Positions 42,171 to 51,923 of a stretch of DNA of 64,000 nt are shown piece by piece. Numbering within the stretch: the stretch's first letter is position 1; the number at the start of each line of letters is the position of its first letter. The notes below the pieces were generated by a model. The model was given only the letters and a program-made list of their open reading frames with translations. It was not told where the DNA came from and did no database searches. The DNA lies in the NCBI RefSeq assembly GCF_000969825.1, contig NZ_KQ033920.1:1229672-1293671 (forward strand), read 5' to 3'. Source of the DNA: Parabacteroides gordonii MS-1 = DSM 23371 (GTDB lineage: Bacteria; Bacteroidota; Bacteroidia; Bacteroidales; Tannerellaceae). The translations under genes and the position numbers were made by a program.

Positions 42171-45056
42171 TTATTTTGTATCTTTGACACAACGATATTT
42201 TATTATTTCATCATCACCTGACCAAGAACCAGGCCACATACCCATTGTTGGTACAGAATTTCCATCATTCCTACTAGCTATAAATCCACAATAAGAATTG
42301 TCTGAAGTACCTTTTGTACAACTAAAGAGACTGATAGTCCCTACGCCTTCTTCTTTCTTATAAAAAGAAATAATAAATAATTCCCTTTGATTTGGGAGAC
42401 GCCAACCATCCCCCGCATTCTCACAAGGATTTTTAGAAGCAGCCCCAGAAGCTGTAAAATCTCCCTCTTGCATTACTCCAACCTCAAAAGATTCCGGTAA
42501 TTTATTTTCCTCATCAAAAATATCATGACCGAAAGTTAACGGACCACTGACACTACTTCTTTTCGCTTTTGAGTTTAAACGATTAAAAGAATAAGATTTA
42601 AATGTATGATCTAAATTGTCAAAATTGCTTGGATAACTATCCCCAGGCACATATGAATAAGACTTTTCAGACGGAGTAACAAAATCTGTCGTTTCTCGAA
42701 CTATACTTCTCAAGTTACGTATACAACGATAGGGATATTCTCCTGACTTAAGATAAGATAAAGATAGTCCTTTAGACGGATATAAAACATAGTATCCATA
42801 GTTGTATGCAGAATTACTCATAATTGGAACCTCTGAGGATGCAACCGTATTATTATACAATCGAACCTCTTTTGGCAAAGCATCTTTTCCAACAACCAAT
42901 CCCATATATTGTGTAATTGCCGGTAGATACCAACGCACCTCATCTTTATCTATTATGCCATTACCATTTATATCACGATTTTTTGTCAGACAGGCATACT
43001 CAATATGATTCTTCTCAGGATGCAACATATTATTGTTATAATCAATATATGTTGTCCAATCAGGAAAAGGATCAGGATAATAAAAATTGTATTGTTGATC
43101 TTCTGTAGCACCTAAAGATAGCCATGTATTACGTATACCTTGATGAAAACTTGTTTTTTGAGGTATCTTTTTTTCTGGAGATAAATTCTCCCCTTCCTGC
43201 ATCCACTCTACTCCATAAGCGTTTATAGAATGATCTTTATCCAGTTCATCCAAATCATAAATCGTACTGATCGACTTCTGGGAGAATGTATATGATGCCA
43301 TATTAATAGTACTTGTACTTGATGGATCACTATTCGGTTTATAATAAGTACATATTTGGATTGTACGAGGTTGCTGATTTATAAATTTGCTAAGAGCCAG
43401 ATCATCATCATCATCATCACCATAATAATATTCATCAATAAAACAGGTGTAACGAATTAAAGCGGACTCATCATCACTATCAAAAGGATCATCAGCAGCA
43501 GGGTTATGCTTATAATAATAAGCATTAAACAAGTCCTCTTTAAAGCCCTCCGAATCCAGAGGGAAATCAGAAGTATTTTCCTTATACTTCATGAAACCTT
43601 CATATCCTTTTGTATTCCTTTTATAAGTTACCCAATCAATATCATCCGTTCCATTTGTTGCGAAATTATTCTTCGGAGTTGATGCATATATCAGGAATTT
43701 ATTCTTGAATATATTAAGTGCAGTTTCATATTGCTCATCTGTTCCTGCTTCCACATCAAATGTTGCTTCATATTTCGATATTAAATCACCTATTTCCTTT
43801 CTTGAAAAAGAAATGACAGTCGTTTCATAATGTGCATCGAAAGTTCGGACATTATTTGAAGAGACAAACATATCACCGTCTCCTCCCCAAAATTGCTTAT
43901 CTTCACCTTCCTTTTCTACTTCGACTATCAACTTATCTACACCTATCACATTAACCTTATAGACATAACGGTAATTACGGGAAATGCTGAAATTATTAAA
44001 TTCCTTCCCATAACCTTTGTCTGTCCAATCTCCCAAATGTATGTAATAGGTTGTAAAAGCTTTTACATACTTTCCTGGAGATTTATCTGTACCTATTACT
44101 TGATCCGTCTGTCCGATATAAGTTCCTTTCAGGATCACATAGGTGGAGTAAGCAGGAGCATTAACGAAGCTACAAGGGCTGGACTTCTGTTTTTCACGTT
44201 CATCATAGGAAGAAATCGTATTAACAGACGTTTTCCTGTTTTCCATCATCAAAAAAGAGAAACCGACTTTTCCTTCTTTAGTCGTAAAAACCGAACTTTC
44301 TTTGGAAGATTCATAATCACTACTATTGCCCGGATAATCGCTATCCTGCTCCACTACCTTTGCGTATTGAGGGACATTTACTACTTGCCAACTATCGGCA
44401 ACAAAATCTGCACCAGTATTAGAATAAACTTCAAATCTAATGGAAGACATTATTCTTTTTAAGTCGATATATCCACTTCCACCTGCAGAGCTAAGTAGAG
44501 AGCCATCTTTAACAACACAGTATCCTTCATCCTCACCCGCAGCATTCTCGCTGACAAAACAGCCACTCATCAAAAACTGATTATCGAGTACTGAAATATT
44601 ATTCTCTTGCAATTTGACCGATAAATTTTTCAAATCATCCAAATTCTTGACACTTTTCAATTCATCTTCCAGATTATTGAATATCGAACTTTTATAATTT
44701 GCAACAGCGTACACATACCTTTTACCGGAAAGAGTATTAAATGTTACAGTCTTATCTTTGATCTCATCAGATGTAAACAAATGAGGTGTGCCGACAATAT
44801 TTTTCGTACCGTCTGCCGCTTTTTTAAAGATCAGGATTGCCAACGTATAGACCGGATCTTTATCGTCATTAAAATCCGTAGCTCTTGTATCGATCTTCAT
44901 GGCTTCAGAAGTTCCGAATGAAACCGTGGCTGTTACGGGTATCCCTTCTTCGACTTCAATACCTTTTCCCGGGCCGACAAGAGTTTCATCCGAACAAGAG
45001 ACAAGTATAAAAAGACTTGCCAATAAGCTGAATATGTTTTTGCCAGAATGTATCAT
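42171..45056 (-). CDS. large fimbrial tip/adhesin-like lipoprotein (DUF4906 type)
   Basis: A 961-aa lipoprotein with a signal and lipobox LVSCSDE. An N-terminal fimbrillin-like half (about 30-380, beta-rich with AILIFKKAADG) resembles DUF4906/Mfa tip proteins. The C-terminal half contains GDGWRLPNQRELFIISF, an FISUMP/Lcl-like carbohydrate- or collagen-type domain seen in tip adhesins. A canonical 12-residue EF-hand loop DINGNGIIDKDE is encoded at 42939-42974. An Asp run lies in the middle. It is last in the fimbrial cluster, where tip genes sit. Confidence 0.72.
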   Translation of the reverse strand: MIHSGKNIFSLLASLFILVSCSDETLVGPGKGIEVEEGIPVTATVSFGTSEAMKIDTRATDFNDDKDPVYTLAILIFKKAADGTKNIVGTPHLFTSDEIKDKTVTFNTLSGKRYVYAVANYKSSIFNNLEDELKSVKNLDDLKNLSVKLQENNISVLDNQFLMSGCFVSENAAGEDEGYCVVKDGSLLSSAGGSGYIDLKRIMSSIRFEVYSNTGADFVADSWQVVNVPQYAKVVEQDSDYPGNSSDYESSKESSVFTTKEGKVGFSFLMMENRKTSVNTISSYDEREKQKSSPCSFVNAPAYSTYVILKGTYIGQTDQVIGTDKSPGKYVKAFTTYYIHLGDWTDKGYGKEFNNFSISRNYRYVYKVNVIGVDKLIVEVEKEGEDKQFWGGDGDMFVSSNNVRTFDAHYETTVISFSRKEIGDLISKYEATFDVEAGTDEQYETALNIFKNKFLIYASTPKNNFATNGTDDIDWVTYKRNTKGYEGFMKYKENTSDFPLDSEGFKEDLFNAYYYKHNPAADDPFDSDDESALIRYTCFIDEYYYGDDDDDDLALSKFINQQPRTIQICTYYKPNSDPSSTSTINMASYTFSQKSISTIYDLDELDKDHSINAYGVEWMQEGENLSPEKKIPQKTSFHQGIRNTWLSLGATEDQQYNFYYPDPFPDWTTYIDYNNNMLHPEKNHIEYACLTKNRDINGNGIIDKDEVRWYLPAITQYMGLVVGKDALPKEVRLYNNTVASSEVPIMSNSAYNYGYYVLYPSKGLSLSYLKSGEYPYRCIRNLRSIVRETTDFVTPSEKSYSYVPGDSYPSNFDNLDHTFKSYSFNRLNSKAKRSSVSGPLTFGHDIFDEENKLPESFEVGVMQEGDFTASGAASKNPCENAGDGWRLPNQRELFIISFYKKEEGVGTISLFSCTKGTSDNSYCGFIASRNDGNSVPTMGMWPGSWSGDDEIIKYRCVKDTK

Positions 45057-45105
45057 AATATTTTATTTTTTATTTATCAATTGTGGATGTATAGCAAATA
45101 CAAGA

Positions 45106-46080
45106 TTAATTGAATGTTATTTCGTCTTGTTCGATCGTTTCAATTTCATGCAACTTATAAGTAAATGTCGGATCACAATTAACACTTACCGATAGAGCTG
45201 TTTCAATAGTAAGCTGATAAGATTTTCCATTTTCCAAAACAGATAACAGAGAACCGTCTTTTTGGAAAGGAACCGATATTGTTTTTTCAATAGTTACATC
45301 TTCTTTTCCAGCTGTAGAAATAACGATCTCAACGTTCAATTCCAGAGAAGGATCATTCAGTTTGTATGTATAGAAATGGAAGTTATTATCGATAGGTTCT
45401 GTTGCTTCTGACGGAGTTCCTACTGCTCCGGGTTCAAATGAAGAAGTGTTTTGTACTTTTGCTTTATAGCTAATAGCATTGATGCGTGCTGTTACATCTC
45501 CTTCACCCGGTTCATTGCCATTTACGCTTGCTGTTTCTGCCACATTTACCAGAACGCGAGCAGAAAGTTGAGATAGCTCAATAGTCACAGTTTCATTAAC
45601 ATTGGATATTTCCTTTTCAATTGACGAACCGACTTTTACAAGGTCATCTAAGCTGCCAAAAACCTGATTTTTAAATTCAGTAGAAGTGTAAATAGCATCG
45701 AACAGTGATTCATCTGTTTCATTAAGATTTGCGATTACAAAAATATCAACAAAACCTTCTTTAGTGTCAACTTCCAGTTTCAAACCCGTAACAGCACCAC
45801 CAGTCGCAGTATTTTTACCTCTTACATAACCGATGCGTTCTTTTGATACGTGTTCGAAGACTGCTATAATATAATTATTAATTGCAGTATCTTCTGATGT
45901 CAATGAATTGGCTTCAGCTTTCGTATCTACCCCTTCCGTCATCATGCGTACAGATATAGAAGTTGTTCCGTTATTTACGTTTGTGTTTGTCATATTGTCG
46001 TCGATACCTTCTATTTCAGAAGAACAAGCTGCGAATGACAGAACCATTAAGATTGCTAAGATGATATTTTTTGCGTTCAT
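45106..46080 (-). CDS. FimA/Mfa1-like fimbrillin
   Basis: A 324-aa lipoprotein (lipobox SFAACSS) with a fimbrillin layout: an N-terminal transthyretin-like domain and a larger C-terminal beta domain (AINNYIIAVFEHVSKERIGYV, IELSQLSARVLVNVAETAS). It has its own -7 box and follows a terminator, so it forms a unit with the tip gene 49 nt downstream. It may be the shaft or an adapter for that tip. Confidence 0.8.
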   Translation of the reverse strand: MNAKNIILAILMVLSFAACSSEIEGIDDNMTNTNVNNGTTSISVRMMTEGVDTKAEANSLTSEDTAINNYIIAVFEHVSKERIGYVRGKNTATGGAVTGLKLEVDTKEGFVDIFVIANLNETDESLFDAIYTSTEFKNQVFGSLDDLVKVGSSIEKEISNVNETVTIELSQLSARVLVNVAETASVNGNEPGEGDVTARINAISYKAKVQNTSSFEPGAVGTPSEATEPIDNNFHFYTYKLNDPSLELNVEIVISTAGKEDVTIEKTISVPFQKDGSLLSVLENGKSYQLTIETALSVSVNCDPTFTYKLHEIETIEQDEITFN

Positions 46081-46129
46081 AGGAATGAATGTTTTTTACT
46101 ATTAAAATTTTACCCTTACGTTTACGATG

Positions 46130-46137
46130 CAAATGTA
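46130..46137 (-). promoter_or_regulatory. -7 box of the fimbrillin-tip unit
   Basis: TACATTTG on the minus strand, an exact TAnnTTTG match, 50 nt before the fimbrillin ATG. The rest of 46081-46453 is AT-rich and holds only the terminator of the preceding gene. Confidence 0.6.
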
Positions 46138-46394
46138 CGGCAAGCCCGGATAGCGGACGATAGGCAAATATTACACTCAAGCGGGGTATTTTTTAAAGCC
46201 TTGATTTTGATATAAACACCCTATGAAAACGATAAATACACCTTACAAAAAACAGCTGTTCAACGAAAAAAATCACTTAAAAATCTGATGAAAAAATATT
46301 CTCATGAAAATTGAGAAAAATACCATACAACGTGAGAATATCCGCTTTTTTAATGAATACCCACATTGAAGAGGCATTTATTTCAAACAAAAAG

Positions 46395-46433
46395 GGGAAA
46401 CGACCGACAGAATGACGGCGCTCCCCCTTTCTT
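46395..46433 (-). terminator. terminator after the DUF6261 gene
   Basis: GAAAGGGGGAGCG pairs with CGTTTCCCCTTT on the minus strand, followed by TTTTTG. It ends transcription coming from the upstream fimbrial genes and DUF6261, so the fimbrillin at 45106-46080 needs its own promoter. Confidence 0.7.
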
Positions 46434-46453
46434 CTCAAAAATACAACACGTCA

Positions 46454-47248
46454 TTATTCAATTACCGGACGGTCATCTTCACCGCCACCGCTACCACCCG
46501 GAGTATCGGGGTCGGTTGGAGTGTCGGGGATTAACGGGGCATCCGACGGAGAAGTAACGGATTGTTTTAAAACCTGCTGTTTATAGTGTACTATCTCCTG
46601 ATTTTGCAAAGTGATCAGATTCTTATAAAGGGAATCGCCTTCCACTGCGGCATGCGCATTAATCAGTTTGACTACTTCCTGATAAGCAGCATCGGTAATC
46701 TTACGGGCTTCAGCCAGTTTATAGGCCGGTTGTTCCAGCAATTCCTTGTTACGGCTGTCTGTGTAATTGCGGACAGCGAAGTTCGATTCTTTCAGTTGAG
46801 TGAGAAACATTCCCAGGCCCAATTTTTCGACCTCGGCGGCATACTTGTTTTCCAGGTCGTTGATCAGGTTGAGCATCAGACCGGTTTCCTTATCTAACTG
46901 GTCTTTGGTTTTTATGTTATAATCCTTGATCAATTGCGAAACTTTAATGGCCGCATCGTGAACGGCTGTATCGGAAACGGCCAGTTGTGCCTTCACAATG
47001 TTTTTTATAGCAATAAAAAGGGAGTCACGTTTACTGTCGAACTCGGCGATCTTATCCGTATTCAGGCTTTTTTGCGAAATTTTCAGGGCTTCATCTTCGA
47101 GGTCGATTGTCTGTTTATAACAAGCCAATGCTTCCGTGATCTTTTCTTTTACTGCCGTCTCGGCATCGATACGGGCATAAAAGTCGGTGTTGTAGAGGAA
47201 ATGCGCTCCGTTATTCATACGAACTACGCTAATTTTGTTGATTTCCAT
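46454..47248 (-). CDS. DUF6261 protein
   Basis: A 264-aa cytoplasmic helical protein with no signal. It resembles the DUF6261 family frequent in Parabacteroides and Bacteroides: MEINKISVVRMNNGAHFLYN start, long helices, and an acidic Pro/Gly/Asp-rich tail ending RPVIE. The function is unknown. It interrupts the fimbrial gene order and is separated from the upstream fimbrillin by a GC-rich repeat block. Confidence 0.7.
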   Translation of the reverse strand: MEINKISVVRMNNGAHFLYNTDFYARIDAETAVKEKITEALACYKQTIDLEDEALKISQKSLNTDKIAEFDSKRDSLFIAIKNIVKAQLAVSDTAVHDAAIKVSQLIKDYNIKTKDQLDKETGLMLNLINDLENKYAAEVEKLGLGMFLTQLKESNFAVRNYTDSRNKELLEQPAYKLAEARKITDAAYQEVVKLINAHAAVEGDSLYKNLITLQNQEIVHYKQQVLKQSVTSPSDAPLIPDTPTDPDTPGGSGGGEDDRPVIE

Positions 47249-47280
47249 GTTATAAAATTTTTTAGGTGAATATTCTTCTT

Positions 47281-47456
47281 GCAGAGCTTCAGAAGCTCCG
47301 CGCTGTCCCGCTGAACAAAAAAACGTGCTTCAAAACGTCCGCGCTGCCGGTTTGGGGGTTCTGACGTGCTGCAAGACCTCCAATCCGGCGGCGCGGACGC
47401 TTTGAAGCTCTGCAAGACCTCCCGCGGGACAGCGCGGACGTTGTGCAGAGCTTCAA
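47281..47456. repeat. GC-rich nested palindromic repeat block
   Basis: Perfect 14-bp arms CCGCGCTGTCCCGC (47298-47311) and GCGGGACAGCGCGG (47424-47437) enclose a second pair, GCTTCAAAACGTCCGCGC (47327-47344) with 47391-47408 (17 of 18 matched). Direct repeats GCAGAGCTTC (47281-47290, 47445-47454) and CTGCAAGACCTCC (twice) are superposed. It is far more GC-rich than the flanks and encodes nothing plausible. It looks like a REP/BIME-like or mobile palindromic element between fimbrillin and DUF6261. Confidence 0.75.
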
Positions 47457-47464
47457 GGGGTTTA

Positions 47465-48679
47465 TCAGTTTACTCCTTCATGCTGGGTTTCTTCGACAGA
47501 CCAGTCGTCGGGAGTGACGGTTACGATTGCAGAAGCGTTTTCGCGGTAGGTCTCGTCACCGGAGCCTTTTCCGGTGATCGTGGCGCTGATGCGGATCACG
47601 TAATTGCGGATTATACCGGGGAGCAGCTTCTCCTGGGTATCTTTCATATCTTTCAGGCGGACAAAGAAATAACGGTCTTTCAGGATCGGTTCTTCACCCG
47701 TTTCAGGCAATATATCTCCTTTCAGGATCAGCGTGGTAGGCAAGGTGAGTCCGCTTTCCGTATTTTCCGTTACGTAGCAGCGCCAAGGGGTCCCGCCATT
47801 TATGTCTTCCGATTCAATGGAACTTCCGCTAGAAATGATAACTGACTCAGCATCTTCTGACGGATTAAATAAATTCAGAGTTTCCAGATAGCTGGCGGAG
47901 CCAGACTCCTTACCATCCAGATAGGAAAGCCCGTCAGTTCCGTTTTTCACTTCGACCGACTGATCACCAGTACTACGATCTGTCAGATAAGTATGGCTTT
48001 TTACCTGAGTGGCATAAACCCGCTTCAGAAGGAAACGGGCATTGGCTTTTTTCAGGTCGGTGGCATTCTCATCACTCCAGGTCACGCCGATCTTCTCAAA
48101 GTCGATACGGCTGGCGGTACGGTAGACTTTGATTGACTCCTTACTAAGGAACTCTTCTTCCGATGCTTCTGTAAAAACTTCTTTGGAACCGATATAATTG
48201 GCACCCGGTTTTAATGTCACATTCTTGAACTGGCTGCACATAGGTTGGTTGTCAACCTTAATATCTTTCAAGGCAAAAGTTTCCTCCTTCAATTTCTCGA
48301 GCGTTGAAAAGCTCTTATTTCCTACATTGACAAGGATTACATACGTATAATTTGTAATGCTTTTGGCACTGATCCGGATAGTGTCGGGAGTTTTGCTTCC
48401 CCCCGCTCCTGCCGCGTAATCCACATAAGACGAAGTCAGCAGGCTACCATCCTCCTTGAACAAGGCTGCACAGATATTATTGATCTTTGCTTCACCCGCT
48501 AGCGTTTTAACCGCAGTCGTTGCACGGGGTGAGCTTTTTGTCAGTACCGAGCCGGGAGCGACCGACAACGTCAGCGTTGCATCCTGCGGAACGATCACTT
48601 CGGGTTCGTCGTCGCCGGAAGAACAGGAAGCCAGCAAACACAGGGCCAGCAGAAAGGGGGCGATATAGATTGGTTTCAT
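47465..48679 (-). CDS. FimA/Mfa1-like fimbrillin
   Basis: A 404-aa lipoprotein (lipobox LLASCSSG) with a fimbrillin pattern: NNICAALFKEDGSLLTSSYV, VKVYRTASR-type motif (IKVYRTASRIDFEKIGV), and a C-terminal NYVIRISATITGKGSG block preceding DDWSVEE. The Gly-Lys-Gly-Ser block before the last strand recurs in its paralogues. It lies 12 nt after the next fimbrillin in the operon. Confidence 0.82.
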   Translation of the reverse strand: MKPIYIAPFLLALCLLASCSSGDDEPEVIVPQDATLTLSVAPGSVLTKSSPRATTAVKTLAGEAKINNICAALFKEDGSLLTSSYVDYAAGAGGSKTPDTIRISAKSITNYTYVILVNVGNKSFSTLEKLKEETFALKDIKVDNQPMCSQFKNVTLKPGANYIGSKEVFTEASEEEFLSKESIKVYRTASRIDFEKIGVTWSDENATDLKKANARFLLKRVYATQVKSHTYLTDRSTGDQSVEVKNGTDGLSYLDGKESGSASYLETLNLFNPSEDAESVIISSGSSIESEDINGGTPWRCYVTENTESGLTLPTTLILKGDILPETGEEPILKDRYFFVRLKDMKDTQEKLLPGIIRNYVIRISATITGKGSGDETYRENASAIVTVTPDDWSVEETQHEGVN

Positions 48680-48691
48680 ATTATTATTCTT

Positions 48692-49813
48692 TTATTTTAT
48701 TTCTTCAGTCTGATGTACATATCCCCATCCGGCCACTTCGACACGAACGTCGAGCGAAGCATCGTCGTCGAAACTGGTTTCCGTGAAAGTGACGTGGAGA
48801 CGGTAGATATAATTCCGTTTTACGTAATTATGATCGTAGCCGTTCAGCACACCGTTGCGGTTGATCGGCGAAGTGAAGATACGGGTCTGGTTCGATTCCA
48901 CCAGAGTCGCTTTCACGACCAGTAAGGTCGGGGCGGCATCGGATGAGCTGTTTTCAAAGGCATAGGTTTCGAAAACCGGCGTCAAGCGAGGGGTATTGTC
49001 GTTTACTGTCAGGTTGAAATCGCTTCCGAGGTAATCGGACGGATGGGAACCGGGCGCAAAAAGGGAAGCAGCTTCCGAAACACCTGCACCGTATATCAAT
49101 GCGGCTTGTCCAGCCGGGGCTTCCACTTTGCCCCAGTCCCCTTCACTGAAGAATAAGGATTTACTTTTAACGTTCGCCAAGGCGATATGGTCGATCCGCA
49201 CCGTACATCCCTTCAGCGAAGAGCCGGCGAAGCGGGTCTGGATGGTATTCATTTCCACACGGGCGGCAATGCGGGTGAGCAACAGCGGGGTGGAAATATT
49301 GTCGATGTTCTCCCCTGCCGTAAAGCCGATCAGGTTGTCCTCCCCTTTTACAAGCGCCTGTTCAGTACGGATCACCTGCGTGCTGAAGGTCAGCGACTCT
49401 TGCGACTGCGATGCGAGATCGGCCAGGCTCGACTGCAACCCGGCATAAGAACCGATCGAACCGGCAACGCTTTCGGGAAGGTTGGCCAGCACGACAAGCA
49501 TGATACGTTCCGGCCGTGTTTCTATATCGGTGACAGTCAACATGTCTGATTTGGGATTCTCCACACGCCCGTAACCGATCCGTTCGGAACCGTCGCTATT
49601 GAACACATAAGCCGTCAGATTGTGTATATCGCTTTCGCCCGGCAATGCGTTCGGGTCGTCGCCTGACGCCTTACTTTCCGACTGGCTGCGCAATTGCAGC
49701 CCGACGGAAAGATTGGCCTGTTCAATCGAAGGCGTTACTGGCTCGTCGTCTTTTGAACAGGATGCCAACAGCATGGCAACAGATATGAATAATATAAATT
49801 TATGTAAGATCAT
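48692..49813 (-). CDS. FimA/Mfa-like fimbrial subunit
   Basis: A 373-aa lipoprotein (MLLASCSKDDE) with NLTAYVFNSDGSERIGYGRV, LLLTRIAARVEMNTIQTRF and a final AGWGYVHQTEE strand, the standard three landmarks of fimbrillins in this cluster. It is cotranscribed with genes on either side (30-nt and 12-nt gaps). Probably an accessory or shaft subunit. Confidence 0.8.
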   Translation of the reverse strand: MILHKFILFISVAMLLASCSKDDEPVTPSIEQANLSVGLQLRSQSESKASGDDPNALPGESDIHNLTAYVFNSDGSERIGYGRVENPKSDMLTVTDIETRPERIMLVVLANLPESVAGSIGSYAGLQSSLADLASQSQESLTFSTQVIRTEQALVKGEDNLIGFTAGENIDNISTPLLLTRIAARVEMNTIQTRFAGSSLKGCTVRIDHIALANVKSKSLFFSEGDWGKVEAPAGQAALIYGAGVSEAASLFAPGSHPSDYLGSDFNLTVNDNTPRLTPVFETYAFENSSSDAAPTLLVVKATLVESNQTRIFTSPINRNGVLNGYDHNYVKRNYIYRLHVTFTETSFDDDASLDVRVEVAGWGYVHQTEEIK

Positions 49814-49843
49814 CTTTCTAAACCGGTTTAATTGTTGATTGAC

Positions 49844-50749
49844 TTAAAATTCGATATGGTCGTCCACCGTTCCCCAGGGACGGATTGCTTGCCGGACGGA
49901 AAGCAGGGAGCCGTTTTCAGCGAAACGGAGCACGACGTAGAGCACACCGGCTTCGGGAGCTTTCAGCGGCTTTCCGTCATCATCGTGAGTAGCAACAGCC
50001 AGCGTACGGTCTTCGGCCGTCAGCTCCACGCCCAGATTATCGCCTGAGCACATCCGGTAGTTGGGGGCGAAATATTCTTTGTTTTCATCCCAACCGGCAT
50101 CAGGCGAGTAATAGACGCTATCCCCGGTCAACTGCCCCTGGTAGTCAAAGCCGCTCAGGGTACGGTTCACATAATAATCGCAATCGATATCTTCGTGGGC
50201 CGTTGAGGGGAAATTCTTTTCCAAGGCGTATCTGATATTCTCCGTAACGATATTTACTTGCGAGAGTTTGGGACGGACAACAATCGTATCGTCCTCGTAA
50301 ATTCCTCCGCCGGCTTTCGTCAGCACCAGGCGGTTGCCGTAGAAAAGATCGTCGGGTGTTTGAGCCAAACCGTCACGGCTTTTAAGCATGACTTTCAAAT
50401 CTTCAATCAGCTTGCTTTCCGTAACAGTTTGGTTTTCTCCCGAAAGATTTCCCCAGGCTACCACATGTAGGTTACGATCTTCGGGATATATAAGTCTGAT
50501 CTCTTCGCGGTTGCGTATCTGATTTTGCGTCAGGCGAACCGTTTCCAGATAGGAATAGTCTTCATCGAAAACATAGAGGGAGGCGTCGGTCAGGGCTAAT
50601 CCCGTGACATCTTCGCCTTTTGCATTTTCGGCTTTCAGGGTCAACTTATAACAGGCTGCAAGGTTTTCCTGAATGCAACCGGTCAGCGTCAAAGCTGCGG
50701 TACAAACGGCTGCCAACAGCCATCGACAAGGGTGATTGATCTGTTTCAT
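49844..50749 (-). CDS. FimB/Mfa2-like fimbrial anchor lipoprotein
   Basis: A 301-aa lipoprotein from ATG 50749 (MKQINHPCRW), placed 1 nt after the preceding stop; a longer start at 50773 overlaps that gene. The lipobox is LTLTGCIQEN. The pattern DASLYVFDEDYSYLETVRLT, RNLHVVAWGNLSGE and DDLFYGN is that of FimB/Mfa2, which anchors the pilus base in the outer membrane and controls its length. It lacks the donor-strand tail of polymerising subunits. Confidence 0.85.
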   Translation of the reverse strand: MKQINHPCRWLLAAVCTAALTLTGCIQENLAACYKLTLKAENAKGEDVTGLALTDASLYVFDEDYSYLETVRLTQNQIRNREEIRLIYPEDRNLHVVAWGNLSGENQTVTESKLIEDLKVMLKSRDGLAQTPDDLFYGNRLVLTKAGGGIYEDDTIVVRPKLSQVNIVTENIRYALEKNFPSTAHEDIDCDYYVNRTLSGFDYQGQLTGDSVYYSPDAGWDENKEYFAPNYRMCSGDNLGVELTAEDRTLAVATHDDDGKPLKAPEAGVLYVVLRFAENGSLLSVRQAIRPWGTVDDHIEF

Positions 50750-50750
50750 A

Positions 50751-51902
50751 TTATATTTCGATTTCTTCATCAATTGTTATTGTGTCGAGTGTCACACCTT
50801 CCCATGTTTCCACACTGATAGTGACAGACATCTTGACATTATCCTTGTTATCTCCGGGTTCGGGCGATCCTTTTCCCTCGATAGTCGCTTCAATCTTGTA
50901 AATGGTGTTACGCTGAACGCCTTTGGCAAGTTTGATACGGTAGTAGCGGTTCGTAAGGACAGCATTACCTGCACCATCATATAAATCGCCTTTGATATAA
51001 AGGATGACAGGAGCACTCCCACTCTCTTTTGTATCAGAGTTGGTCATGGCATAAAAATGGGCAAGGTCAATCTTACTCGTTGTTGAATTGATTGTAACAT
51101 CCTTGCATTCATACAAAAGATTTTTATCGGGTATATTTCCGGTAACAATATCACCACCTGTCTTATCAATACCGCACAAATAACCATCCTCCTTATTTTC
51201 CAAAGCATGTTTTTCTGCATCATTCATGAAATCCCAACCTGTCATATCGAACAAATAAGATTTGGGACGGACATTAGCCAGAAACACCTGGGTTAAACGG
51301 AATTCCAGACCGTCTATCCCTTGCAGGTCTTTGTTTGTATCTGTATTTTCCCAATTGACATCCAATTTACTCAGATCCACACGGCCGACTACCCGTTTCA
51401 CTTTTTCACTTATTTCATTCACATTTTTTTTATCACCTTCAATAGCCTTTATCTCTACATCCTGGGCAATGTTGCTCATTACAAAACCATTCTCCCCTCC
51501 CTGTTCAGGCAACGAAGCTATCAAGTCATAATAATCTTTCGGAATGAATGAGTTCACCTCTTTGGTGTTGGCCATCACCAACATTTTATATATTCCGGTT
51601 TTCAGGGCAACAGTAACTTTTTTCTCACTTTCGCTACCAGTCATTTCCTTGTAAGTATGTCCTATCACTTCATTTTTGGCTGCATCGATAAAAACCACAG
51701 TCAGGTTTTTAATTGCGTTCTCTTTTTCGTCACCTGGCTGTGTTTCGGATTCCGCTTTCGTTTTGGCAACGCCATCGACTGCCACAGAGACAGTGACTAA
51801 AGCATCTTCACCGCCCGGAGTCGGCGACGGTTGTTCCTCCTTTGAACAGGAAGCCATCAGCAAACCGGACAACAACAGGATGTATATTTTATTTCGTTTC
51901 AT
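50751..51902 (-). CDS. FimA/Mfa1-like fimbrillin
   Basis: A 383-aa lipoprotein (LLMASCSKEE) with NLTVVFIDAAKNEVIGHTY, KRVVGRVDLSKLDV and a C-terminal GKGSPEPGDNKDNVKMSV then ETWEGVTLDTITIDEEI. It lies directly before the anchor gene, the usual place of a major or shaft subunit, and 21 nt after the next upstream fimbrillin. Confidence 0.83.
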   Translation of the reverse strand: MKRNKIYILLLSGLLMASCSKEEQPSPTPGGEDALVTVSVAVDGVAKTKAESETQPGDEKENAIKNLTVVFIDAAKNEVIGHTYKEMTGSESEKKVTVALKTGIYKMLVMANTKEVNSFIPKDYYDLIASLPEQGGENGFVMSNIAQDVEIKAIEGDKKNVNEISEKVKRVVGRVDLSKLDVNWENTDTNKDLQGIDGLEFRLTQVFLANVRPKSYLFDMTGWDFMNDAEKHALENKEDGYLCGIDKTGGDIVTGNIPDKNLLYECKDVTINSTTSKIDLAHFYAMTNSDTKESGSAPVILYIKGDLYDGAGNAVLTNRYYRIKLAKGVQRNTIYKIEATIEGKGSPEPGDNKDNVKMSVTISVETWEGVTLDTITIDEEIEI

Positions 51903-51923
51903 ATCGGATTTGTTTTATCTGGA

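Noticed and set aside
43893-44462. 189-aa plus-strand frame antisense to the large tip gene
   Set aside because: Rich in Ile, Phe and Tyr as expected for the complement of an AT-rich gene; no start signal or domain.
47224-47415. 63-aa frame across the GC-rich repeat
   Set aside because: Its residues are dictated by the palindromic repeat, and it overlaps the DUF6261 start.
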